Below, in pieces: positions 16,716-24,460 of a stretch of DNA of 34,553 nucleotides. Source of the stretch: Desulfatibacillum sp. (lineage in GTDB: Bacteria; Desulfobacterota; Desulfobacteria; Desulfobacterales; Desulfatibacillaceae); assembly GCA_016342355.1 (NCBI GenBank), contig JAEINP010000050.1:1-34553 (forward strand), given 5' to 3'. Made by a program: the position numbers and the translations under genes. Each line of letters starts with the position of its first letter. Positions within the stretch are counted from its first letter, which is position 1. Under the pieces are notes generated by a model that searched no databases, was not told where the DNA came from, and worked only from the letters and a program-made list of their open reading frames with translations.

Positions 16716-18686
16716 ATGTATTTCAAAAGGATCAATTTTTCCAGTATCCGTGCTCGCATTACCCTTTTTGCGCTGCTGGGCGTTGTGCTGATGGCCGTCA
16801 TTGCGTTGGTTAATGGTTATCTCACCAGCCGCAAGGCGCACTTCATAGAAATGGAGCGAACAAGCTACCGAGTGAGCACCTTGGTGTTGGAAGGAATGCG
16901 CCTGGAAGCTATCTATATGAACAAACCCAAGGTGGCGCACTTGGCAAAACTGGAGGAGATTCAGACCGGGGTTCTGGAAAAGATTTCCAGCCTTGAGAAA
17001 ACCTCCCGCGATAGCAACGTGGAAACCCTTGCCGTTCAAATGAACCAAAAGGTTGAGGAGCACCGGGATATTTTCAAAAAAGTGGCGACCAACGTAAACG
17101 TTGTGTATGAATCGCAAAAGGAGATTATCGGACTCATCACCCTTACGGAAATGCGGTTCGAATCCATCATCCATGATGTGGATATGCAGGAAGCCATGCT
17201 TCTTATGGAAAAAGGGGAAAGCCTGGACCCCACCCGGATTGGGCTGCGCAACGAAACCAAGGACATACTCAGGCTAGGTGACGGTTTGCAGGCAAGCATT
17301 CAAGCCCTGCTGCTATTTGGGGATCAGGACATATACAACCAGGAAATCAAGGATTTTCGGAACAATGTGCAATTGCGGGTTCAGAACATTTCAACCACTC
17401 TCAAAACCCTGAAATCCGCAAAATACGACAACATGTGGGAAATAGCCCTGGAAAAGGTTCCTGTTGTCATGGATCTGGAAACCGTGATCTCATCCAAATG
17501 GAAAGAAAACATGGAGATTGAAGGATCATTGGTGGAAACCCAAAACCAGTTGCTGGATGCTGCCAAACAGATTTCCGAATATACTACTAAAATGATCGAT
17601 ACCGTTACCAAACGCCAAGCCAGGGTAAGCCTCTTTGTCACTTTGGGCGGCATGGGCGCCCTGTTTTTCTTCGGTTTTGTAATAGCTCGCTCCATTATCA
17701 AACCGGTGAATCGGGTGGTGCAGGGGCTGAAGGATATCTCCCAGGGCGGCGGGGACCTGACCGTGCGCCTTTCCGAGGCAAACAAGGGGGAAATGGGAGA
17801 GCTGGCCAGATGCTTCAACCAGTTCGTATCCACCCAGCACGACATGATCAGTGACATCACCCTGGCGGCCAACTCCCTGGCGGCCTATACCGCGGACGTC
17901 ACCAGCACCGCAGCCCAAATGGCGGCCAGCGCGGCCGAGGAAACCACCACGGTGACCGAGGTGAGCACCACCACCGAAGAGGTGAAGCAAACCGTGGCTC
18001 TTTCCAGTGACAAGGCCGAACAGGTCACCATGGACGCAGACAGCATGATGCAAGTCTCCCAGAAGGGCTTGAAGGTGACCGAAGAATCCGCCGCGGGCAT
18101 GGAGCTGATCCGGGAGGAAATGGAAAACATTGCCCAAAGCATCATGCAGCTCAGCAGCCAGACCATCAACATTGAGGAAATCATCAACGCGGTCAACGAA
18201 CTGGCCAATCAATCGGACCTGCTTTCAGTAAACGCCTCCATTGAGGCGGCCAAGGCCGGGGAATTTGGCAAGGGATTCTCCGTAGTGGCACAGGAAGTGA
18301 AAAACCTGGCCAGCCAGTCCAAGCAGTCCACAGCCCAGGTGAGACAGATTCTGGGAGAAATCCACAGGGCTACCAACGCCGCCATCCTGGCTGCGGAACG
18401 GGGCGCAAAAGCGGTGGAAAAGGGCGTGACCCTTTCCTCCCATTCCGGCGAGGCCATCCAAAAGCTCTCCCACAGTATAGAAGCCTCGGTCCGCTCAGCC
18501 CAGCAGATCGCCTCCTCCTGCCGCCAACAACTGGCTGGCATGGAACAACTGGACATGGCCATGAAAAGCATTAAGGACGCCAGCAGCCAGAACCTGGACA
18601 GCTCCCAGCGATTAGAAAAACTCACCCAAGGGCTCCATGATCTTGGAAAAACTCTGGAAGATCAAACTGGCCGTTTCAAGCTCTAA
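16716..18686 (+). CDS. Methyl-accepting chemotaxis protein (cassette 2)
   Basis: This encodes 656 residues from the ATG at 16716, preceded by AGGAG with an 8-base gap; the GTG at 16707 lies inside that site. Membrane helix 1 is at about 12-31 (ARITLFALLGVVLMAVIALV). A helical periplasmic region follows, then membrane helix 2 at about 304-323, HAMP (SIIKPVNRVVQGLKDI), and the signalling hairpin with tip [19 protein letters not shown] near residue 500. It ends GRFKL. The part after HAMP is nearly the same as in the first MCP, while the periplasmic part differs strongly. The two thus share signalling output but have different sensing surfaces, matching their two different Cache partners. Confidence 0.93.
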   Translation: MYFKRINFSSIRARITLFALLGVVLMAVIALVNGYLTSRKAHFIEMERTSYRVSTLVLEGMRLEAIYMNKPKVAHLAKLEEIQTGVLEKISSLEKTSRDSNVETLAVQMNQKVEEHRDIFKKVATNVNVVYESQKEIIGLITLTEMRFESIIHDVDMQEAMLLMEKGESLDPTRIGLRNETKDILRLGDGLQASIQALLLFGDQDIYNQEIKDFRNNVQLRVQNISTTLKTLKSAKYDNMWEIALEKVPVVMDLETVISSKWKENMEIEGSLVETQNQLLDAAKQISEYTTKMIDTVTKRQARVSLFVTLGGMGALFFFGFVIARSIIKPVNRVVQGLKDISQGGGDLTVRLSEANKGEMGELARCFNQFVSTQHDMISDITLAANSLAAYTADVTSTAAQMAASAAEETTTVTEVSTTTEEVKQTVALSSDKAEQVTMDADSMMQVSQKGLKVTEESAAGMELIREEMENIAQSIMQLSSQTINIEEIINAVNELANQSDLLSVNASIEAAKAGEFGKGFSVVAQEVKNLASQSKQSTAQVRQILGEIHRATNAAILAAERGAKAVEKGVTLSSHSGEAIQKLSHSIEASVRSAQQIASSCRQQLAGMEQLDMAMKSIKDASSQNLDSSQRLEKLTQGLHDLGKTLEDQTGRFKL

Positions 18687-18705
18687 TCTTTTTTTCCAAA
18701 AAACA

Positions 18706-18746
18706 AAACCCGCTTTCCGCCCTTGCCGGCGGAAAGCGGGTTTTTT
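18706..18746. terminator. Bidirectional intrinsic terminator
   Basis: AAACCCGCTTTCCGCC pairs perfectly with GGCGGAAAGCGGGTTT, with A-rich sequence before it and TTTTTT after it. It ends the second MCP on the + strand and the U32 gene on the - strand. Confidence 0.92.
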
Positions 18747-18802
18747 ATTGACCTTAAAGACGCACGGCGGAAAACCCCGCTCATGAAAAATCATCCGGAA
18801 CA

Positions 18803-20038
18803 TCACTCCCGGTACTGATAGCTTGATTCCGTGGCCATCCTCAGCAAATCGTTGGGGGCGTATGTCCTGGAAAACCTGACCAGCACCGTGGTGTTGTTCT
18901 GGGCAAGGTCCTGAGCCTGGCCCGCCATATCCCAAAGTTCCTGCACCGTCTCAGCCATGGCCGGTCCCCGGCGGGGAAGCATTTCCACAGCATCGCCCAC
19001 ATGGATTTTATTCCGCACTTCCAACACGCACAAATCCCCTCGGGCGCCCAAAATCTTGCCTGCAAACCGGTGGATGGTGTCGGGCGAGGTGTTTTCGTAA
19101 TTGGGCTGCACTTCCCGGGGATCCCCAAAATAGAACCCCGTACAATACTTGCGGCTGCTAATGCGGGAGAGTTCTTCCATCCACCCGGGCTTGGCGGCCA
19201 ATGTTCCGGGATTATCGTAATAGGCGTCAATGGCCTCCCGGTAAGTCTTAACCACCGAGGCCAGGTAATTGATGCCCTTCATCCGCCCTTCTATCTTGAA
19301 GGAGCAAATGCCCGCCTCAATCAGGTCCGGCATATGCTCCAACATGCACAAATCCCGGGAATTAAAAATATAGGAGCCCCTGTCATCCTCGGCAACGGGA
19401 TAATACTGGCCCGGCCTCAATTCCTCCACCACCTGGTATTTCCACCGGCAGGGATGGCAGCACTGGCCCCGGTTGGAGTCCCGGTTTGCCATGAAAGCCG
19501 AAAGCAGGCACCTGCCCGAATAGGAGATGCACATGGCCCCGTGGACGAAGCTCTCCACCTCAATCCCGGAGTGGAGGGCTATCTCCCGGATTTCATCCAG
19601 GGGCAGTTCCCTGGCCACAATCACCCGGGACGCTCCCATGCTTTTCCAGAACTCCGCCGAAGCCCGGCTGGTCACATTAGCCTGGGTGCTCACGTGGATG
19701 TCCACATGGGGCGCAGATTGCCGGGCAATGGCGAACACCCCGGGATCGGCGATAATCAGGGCGTCCGGGGCAAACCGCGCCAGACTTTCCAAATATTCCC
19801 GTATAGCTTCCAGTTCGTGGTTTCGCGCAAAGGCATTGCACGCCACATACACCTTGACGCTCCGTTCATGGGCGTAGTCCAGGGCCCTTTCCATCTCGTC
19901 CAGGGTGAAATTACCCGAAAAATTCCGCAGGGAAAAATCCTTGCCAGCCAAATACACGGCGTCCGCCCCGTAATGGATGGCTATCTCCAGCTTTTCCCGG
20001 TTGCCCACCGGCGCCAACAGTTCCACTTTTTTATCCAT
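18803..20038 (-). CDS. Peptidase U32 family protein (RlhA/TrhP-type)
   Basis: This encodes 411 residues. It opens with VELLAPVGNREKLEIAIHYG and ADAVYLAGKDFSLRNFSGNF, the standard start of the U32 family. The family signature ESFVHGAMCISYSGRCLLS lies at 162-180. Cysteines C170, C177, C193 and C197 in that region are placed like those that hold an iron-sulfur cluster in the hydroxylating members. Although named peptidases, the studied bacterial members RlhA, TrhP and UbiU/UbiV add hydroxyl groups to rRNA, tRNA or ubiquinone precursors without oxygen, using prephenate in some cases. Length and the C-terminal domain (FAGKILGARGDLCVLEV) fit the RlhA/TrhP branch. Which RNA it acts on cannot be told here. 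Confidence 0.9.
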   Translation of the reverse strand: MDKKVELLAPVGNREKLEIAIHYGADAVYLAGKDFSLRNFSGNFTLDEMERALDYAHERSVKVYVACNAFARNHELEAIREYLESLARFAPDALIIADPGVFAIARQSAPHVDIHVSTQANVTSRASAEFWKSMGASRVIVARELPLDEIREIALHSGIEVESFVHGAMCISYSGRCLLSAFMANRDSNRGQCCHPCRWKYQVVEELRPGQYYPVAEDDRGSYIFNSRDLCMLEHMPDLIEAGICSFKIEGRMKGINYLASVVKTYREAIDAYYDNPGTLAAKPGWMEELSRISSRKYCTGFYFGDPREVQPNYENTSPDTIHRFAGKILGARGDLCVLEVRNKIHVGDAVEMLPRRGPAMAETVQELWDMAGQAQDLAQNNTTVLVRFSRTYAPNDLLRMATESSYQYRE

Positions 20039-20250
20039 GGTGATTCAAATGCCTTTGGGATCGCTTTTTTTTAAAGTCGGGCGAAATGCCCTCCCCCTTT
20101 CTTTCTCCTATTATGATTCCCCTTTTGTGGCAACCCCGGAATGTGCTTAACCATGGTTGAAAAATACGGCCCCAACGTGCTAAGGAAGCCAAGTATCTTA
20201 ACCATCTCTTACGGTCCCCAGATAAGGACAGGAACAGCGAGGAAGTCCCC

Positions 20251-20883
20251 ATGCGGCAACTGGAATCACTGGACACCCTGGTAGTGCACCAAAAAAAGGA
20301 ATGGGGAGAAATCCTCACCGGCTTTGAAACCAAAAACGCCTACACGGTGTTTGATATGGCAGGAAACGAGATGTACGCCGCCGTGGAAGACGGAGGCTTT
20401 TTCCTGTGGCGATGGATACTCAAGGCCTTGCGGCCTTTTGTCATTCTGATTCTGGGCCAAAACCAGAGCCCTGTCATCAAGGTCCAAAGGCCTTTCCGGT
20501 TTTATTTTCACCAAGCCTATATTTTTGACAGCACGGAAAGGCTTTTGGGATCCATCAAGCGGCGTTTTTCCATATTGCGGAAAAAATATTCGGTGTATGA
20601 CTCCACAGGCGCGGAAATTTATCAATTGTTCGGCCCCATCCTCCATCCCTGGACCTTCGAAATCAGGGACGAATCCGGCACGGAATACGGCAAGATCACC
20701 AAAAAGTGGAGCGGCCTCCTCAAAGAGGGCTTTACCGACGCCGACAACTTTGGCGTGATTTTTCCCGGGGAATGGCCTGTGCAACGCAAAGCCCTGTTCC
20801 TGGGCGCGGTCTTTCTCATCGACTTTGTCCATTTTGAAAACAAAAGAAGCGGCAGTTCCCGCCTGGATTTCTGGGAAGACTGA
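20251..20883 (+). CDS. Phospholipid scramblase-like (LURP-one fold) protein
   Basis: This encodes 210 residues from an ATG preceded by GAGGAAG. The chain alternates short beta strands: LVVHQKKEWGEILTGFETKN, YTVFDMAGNEMYAAVED, VIKVQRPFRFYFHQAYIFD, KKYSVYDSTGAEIYQL and FEIRDESGTEYGKITKKWSG. That order, including PFRF-YF and the late KxWSG, is typical of the scramblase/LURP-one beta-barrel. The hydrophobic stretches near 55-67 and 185-195 are too short for sure membrane helices. In bacteria the role is unknown; lipid binding at the membrane is a fair guess. The SRAP gene starts 39 bases downstream. Confidence 0.83.
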   Translation: MRQLESLDTLVVHQKKEWGEILTGFETKNAYTVFDMAGNEMYAAVEDGGFFLWRWILKALRPFVILILGQNQSPVIKVQRPFRFYFHQAYIFDSTERLLGSIKRRFSILRKKYSVYDSTGAEIYQLFGPILHPWTFEIRDESGTEYGKITKKWSGLLKEGFTDADNFGVIFPGEWPVQRKALFLGAVFLIDFVHFENKRSGSSRLDFWED

Positions 20884-20922
20884 TCTCCCGGGTTTTTTCC
20901 GGGAGCAATTTGGAGACCTGCC

Positions 20923-21648
20923 ATGTGCGGAAGATTTCTCCAATTCTGGTTTGACGAAACAATTATCAGCAGCCTGGGCGTGAAGGGATATCCCCATAAC
21001 TTCACGCCCAGCTACAATATCGCCCCCACCCAAAAAGCCTGGATTATCCTGGATGACGGCGCCCCCCGCCTGGAGGCCTTTTCCTGGGGCCTGGTTCCAT
21101 CCTGGGCCAAAGACACGCAGGGCGGCAGCCGCCTGATCAACGCCCGAAGTGAAACCGCCGCTGAAAAACCCAGCTTCAGGTCAGCTTTCACAACCAGAAG
21201 ATGCCTGGTCCCGGCCAACGGATTTTACGAATGGACCGGAACCACGGGCGGCAAACAACCCCATTTTTGCACGGCAACGCCCAAAGCCATGATGGCCTTT
21301 GCAGGCTTGTGGGAAAAATGGCAACCTGCCAATACGGAAGAGCGCAACACACCCGTCTCGGCCCACTATTCCTTCACTATCCTCACCCGGGAGGCCAGCC
21401 CGTCCTTCGCATCCATCCATCACAGAATGCCCGTCATTCTCAGCCCCCGGGCCTACGTCCAGTGGTTGAATCCCCAAAAGACAAATCCCGGACAACTGAA
21501 GGAAATCCTGGAAACCCGCTACCTGGGTGAGATGGAGACCTATCCGGTTTCCAAGGCCGTCAATTCCCCGTCCCACAATGGCCCGGACTGCATGGAACCC
21601 ATCACGCTGCCGGGCATGGAAAAACCCATCCAACAGTCCCTGTTTTAG
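20923..21648 (+). CDS. SRAP domain protein (YedK/HMCES type)
   Basis: This encodes 241 residues. C2, exposed after removal of Met1, is the residue that forms a thiazolidine link with abasic sites in single-stranded DNA, protecting them during replication. Other family marks are SYNIAPTQ, FSWGLVPSWAKD, INARSETAAEKPSFR (N73), PANGFYEW (E103) and the SIHHRMPVIL histidines (166-167). All expected active-site residues are present. It follows the scramblase-like gene closely on the same strand and may be cotranscribed. No LexA-type box was evident upstream, though I cannot rule one out. Confidence 0.95.
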   Translation: MCGRFLQFWFDETIISSLGVKGYPHNFTPSYNIAPTQKAWIILDDGAPRLEAFSWGLVPSWAKDTQGGSRLINARSETAAEKPSFRSAFTTRRCLVPANGFYEWTGTTGGKQPHFCTATPKAMMAFAGLWEKWQPANTEERNTPVSAHYSFTILTREASPSFASIHHRMPVILSPRAYVQWLNPQKTNPGQLKEILETRYLGEMETYPVSKAVNSPSHNGPDCMEPITLPGMEKPIQQSLF

Positions 21649-21676
21649 AATCCCATACTTTTTCCGCACAATCTCC

Positions 21677-21711
21677 TTGACTTGATATATATCAAAACGC
21701 TATATATCAAA
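21677..21711 (+). promoter_or_regulatory. Promoter with likely PadR operator
   Basis: TTGACT (21677-21682) and TATATA (21701-21706) are 18 bases apart. The spacer holds a perfect palindrome TTGATATATATCAA (21682-21695). TATATATCAAA occurs twice (21686-21696 and 21701-21711), 15 bases apart. A dyad over the spacer and -10 box is where an autorepressor would bind, and the gene 24 bases downstream is a PadR regulator. Confidence 0.6.
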
Positions 21712-21734
21712 TCAACAATTCGAAAGGAACCCCC

Positions 21735-22259
21735 ATGGACATCCAAACCGTCATCCTCGGTTTTCTTATGACCCACAACATGACCGGGTACGACATCCGG
21801 CAAAAATTCGACATGTCCTTCGGGTTTTTCTCGGGTCTGAGCTTTGGCTCCATCTACCCAGCCCTTAAGAAGATGGAGCAAAACAGCCTCATCACCACCC
21901 AATTCGTGGTCCAGGAAGGCGCTCCCAACAAAAAACTATGCACCATCACGGACAAAGGCCGGGAATTTTTTCAGGAGTCCATGCGCACTCCCCTTCCCGT
22001 GGATAAATACAAAAACTCCTTTATGGCCAGACTGTTTTTTTTCGCCCACCTGGCCCCTGATGAACGCAGGGAAATGGCCATGGCCTACATGGATTCCCTG
22101 GAGCACACGCAAGAAAAACTCAGGGAAAGCGAACCTGTCATACGAAAACATGCAGACCCTTTTCAGGTGCTGTGCTTTGAAAGCGGGCTGCGTTTTACAG
22201 AAGATTTAAAGAAAAACATTGCCGATGTTCTTGAGGCTTTGGAGGATCCCGGGGTTTAG
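21735..22259 (+). CDS. PadR family transcriptional regulator
   Basis: This encodes 174 residues with AAAGGAA before the ATG. The N-terminal winged helix carries the family pattern VILGFLMTHNMTGYDIRQKFD, then SFGSIYPALKKMEQNSLIT and KKLCTITDKGREFF (residues 5-80). The rest is helical (APDERREMAMAYMDSLEHTQ) and forms the dimer arm of PadR-s2 type regulators. These usually repress a neighbouring gene and release DNA when a small aromatic or drug-like molecule binds. The obvious target is the iron-sulfur flavoprotein gene 66 bases downstream, along with its own promoter, which contains an AT-rich palindrome. Confidence 0.92.
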   Translation: MDIQTVILGFLMTHNMTGYDIRQKFDMSFGFFSGLSFGSIYPALKKMEQNSLITTQFVVQEGAPNKKLCTITDKGREFFQESMRTPLPVDKYKNSFMARLFFFAHLAPDERREMAMAYMDSLEHTQEKLRESEPVIRKHADPFQVLCFESGLRFTEDLKKNIADVLEALEDPGV

Positions 22260-22325
22260 ACAGGCCACGCCATCCAGGCGCCTGCCCCGGCCCTAAAATC
22301 ATTTATGGCAAACAGGAGGTCACCC

Positions 22326-23174
22326 ATGGAAAATCAGATTCCCAAATCCCTGCAGTTTCCCCATTACCAAAAATACGGCACGGCAGAGCCCAACTCAATC
22401 AAAAGCGTTGTGGTGCTCCAGGGCAGCCCCCGCAAGGACGGCATAAGCAAGACCGAAGTGGTCACCGCCGCCTTTTTGGAAGGATGCCAGGAGGCCGGGG
22501 CATCCACGGAAATCGTCAACCTGCGGGACAAGAAAATCTCCCACTGCGTTGGCTGCTTTACCTGCTGGACCAAGACCCCAGGCGTCTGCATTTTCAAGGA
22601 TGACGTGGCCGAAATCATGCAAAAAACCGAAAAGGCCGATCTGGTGGTCTATGCTGCGCCCCTGTATCATTTCGGCATCATTTCCCTGCTAAAAAAATAC
22701 ATAGAGCGGACCCTTCCAGGCGTGGAACCCTATCTGATTCCCAGGGGAGACGGCCACACCACCCATCCCCATCGCAAGGGCTACAAGCCCGTGCAGAACA
22801 CGGTCATCATCGGCGTGTGTGGATTTCCCGAAGTTTCCCATTTTGGAGCATTTTCCGCCAACTTCCACTATCTGGCCTCTGCAGGCGGTGATTGGGGAAT
22901 GAACATCATAGGGGAAATCTATCGCCCGGCTTCCGAGCAGTTGAACAACCCCATTTTCGCCGAGGAAAATAACCGGATACTGGATGAAGCCAAACAGGCG
23001 GGCAAGGACGTAGTCACCCTGGGATACGTCAGGCCCGAAACCGTGGATGCCATTGCCAAAGTCACCCAGGACGGGGAAGAAATGCACGAAATGGCAAACA
23101 AGGCATGGGACTACTGCATCAAGAATAACATCACCATGCCCGAACTCCAAATGATGCTGCTTGAAAAAAAATAG
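22326..23174 (+). CDS. Iron-sulfur flavoprotein / NADPH-dependent FMN reductase family
   Basis: This encodes 282 residues from the ATG at 22326, which follows AGGAGGT; an ATG at 22305 lies upstream of that site. VVVLQGSPRKDGISK (about 28-42) is the flavodoxin-fold phosphate loop that binds FMN. C74, C77, C80 and C88 form CX2CX2CX7C, the compact [4Fe-4S] motif of Isf-type flavoproteins. VVYAAPLYHFGIISLLKKYIERTLP is the standard dimer region. The C-terminal extension of about 120 residues is longer than in simple FMN reductases. It probably passes electrons from reduced ferredoxin or NAD(P)H to an unknown acceptor in the cytoplasm. PadR control suggests it is induced by a small molecule. Confidence 0.87.
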   Translation: MENQIPKSLQFPHYQKYGTAEPNSIKSVVVLQGSPRKDGISKTEVVTAAFLEGCQEAGASTEIVNLRDKKISHCVGCFTCWTKTPGVCIFKDDVAEIMQKTEKADLVVYAAPLYHFGIISLLKKYIERTLPGVEPYLIPRGDGHTTHPHRKGYKPVQNTVIIGVCGFPEVSHFGAFSANFHYLASAGGDWGMNIIGEIYRPASEQLNNPIFAEENNRILDEAKQAGKDVVTLGYVRPETVDAIAKVTQDGEEMHEMANKAWDYCIKNNITMPELQMMLLEKK

Positions 23175-23496
23175 GTTAATGGTTCAACTTCCGGACCTGC
23201 TTTTTATGGTCAGGCCTGATTTACCCCCGGCAAGCTGGAAGTATTCTTGAGAAAAACGCCAAAGAATTTTCGTCCCTTCCCCCCTTGCGGGGGGAAGGAC
23301 AGGGCCTTGGGACGGGACAGTGAAACACGGAATTACTGGACTATTGGGCTGTAAGATATGGGTCCGGCCAGCAAGCCAGTTTCTCCTCGAATGGACAAGA
23401 ATACATTCCACGTTAAGGCATCCCGGTCTTTTGCCAAAAAGGTTGTCCGGCAAACTTTCGGGCGATCAGACAGAAAATATTAGGCAGATAGAAAAT
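23175..23496. other. Intergenic region between convergent genes
   Basis: No gene is supported in this 322-base stretch. Its main element is the GC palindrome at 23272-23300. No good terminator is present for either flanking gene. Confidence 0.55.
23272..23300. repeat. GC-rich palindrome (REP-like)
   Basis: GTCCCTTCCCCCC and GGGGGGAAGGAC pair around a TTGC loop with one bulged C. There is no T run on either side. It resembles extragenic palindromes of the REP kind. I see only one copy in the window. Confidence 0.5.
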
Positions 23497-23913
23497 CTAT
23501 CGGGTGGTCAGGGTTTCGCCAATCAATTCTTCATTGGAAATTCCCGTGGAAAAATGCCACTGGACGATCTTCCAGTCTTTCCCTTCTTTTTGAAACACCA
23601 CGGTCAATCGGACCGGAACTTCCGCGCCATCCGGGAGTGTGACGATGGGCTGACCGGCTACCCACCCGACGGAACCGTCGCAATAGGCCTGGGGGGTATC
23701 GGCCAGGACCTGAAACCCGCCCGCTTCCTTGAGCTGGGCCTTGAACACCTTGGTGATGGCGTCATAACCGGACCACCATTCTGTCGGGTCGGTGCCAATG
23801 GCGACCACGCCCTCCTTTTGCGAGAAATGGCGTTCAAAAAAACCATAATCTCCGTTGGATTGAGCTTCGCAAATTAGAAAATAGAGGTCTTTCAACTCAC
23901 TGGACTTTTCCAT
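23497..23913 (-). CDS. SnoaL-like / NTF2-fold protein
   Basis: This encodes 138 residues with AGGAGG before the ATG. A helical start (MEKSSELKDLYFLICEAQSN) leads to DYGFFERHFSQKEGVVAIGTDPTEWWSGYDAITKVF and then strands SVGWVAGQPIV, VPVRLTVVFQKEGKDWKIVQWHFSTGI. The pattern, with the closing WKIVQWHFS strand, is typical of SnoaL_3/DUF4440 proteins of the NTF2-like cone fold. Members are often small enzymes or binding proteins, and the sequence alone does not say which. It is a single-gene unit convergent with the flavoprotein gene. Confidence 0.88.
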   Translation of the reverse strand: MEKSSELKDLYFLICEAQSNGDYGFFERHFSQKEGVVAIGTDPTEWWSGYDAITKVFKAQLKEAGGFQVLADTPQAYCDGSVGWVAGQPIVTLPDGAEVPVRLTVVFQKEGKDWKIVQWHFSTGISNEELIGETLTTR

Positions 23914-24460
23914 GGATACGTCCTCCTTGAGCAGATTAGGCGTTCTTCAGATAAGAGATATCAGATGCAGATTTTTTCCCTTTCCACTGCAGAGCAATAG
24001 CCCCACCATTGACATTGATTATTTACTTGATTTTATTCAAGATTACGAGTTGCACAATCATAAAAACCCTCTTCCTGGATCAGGAGAATTCTCGAATTGT
24101 TCAGGGCCATGATTTTTGCTACTCTTTTGCCGAGCTTTTTTCAAGAAAAAATAGTGCTGGCAATAGTAACCTGCATTGGGTGCGGATGCTATTGAGTGGA
24201 CCATGACCACGATGCTCCAGTTCGGCCAAAAAATGAAAACCCAGCCGATTATGGCCATGGTTGATGAAGAAAACAGCGAGTCATTGGGAGAGTGCGTGGC
24301 GCGGTTTTACTTCGGCGCCACCGCCATGGAAGAGGCAAGGGTACATGGTCAGGGAAATTTAGCACACCCGAGGGCGCCAAGCTCCTGAATCACCATCAAG
24401 GCGTCATCTGTCCCGCGCCTCGCGCGTGTGCCCTCGGTTGCTATTTGCTGGGGCGTATGG
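23914..24460. other. Intergenic region without a supported gene
   Basis: This is AT-rich on the left and GC-richer on the right. An open frame at 24176-24388 contains a protein-like stretch (IMAMVDEENSESLGECVARF) but has no ribosome binding site and no family I know; it may be a gene fragment. Nothing else is seen. Confidence 0.5.

Noticed and set aside
19001-20074. 357-residue + strand frame antisense to the U32 gene
   Set aside because: Shadow frame; the opposite strand has the full U32 signature.
24176-24388. Possible 70-residue protein
   Set aside because: The middle part looks protein-like but there is no ribosome binding site and no family; treated as a possible fragment only.
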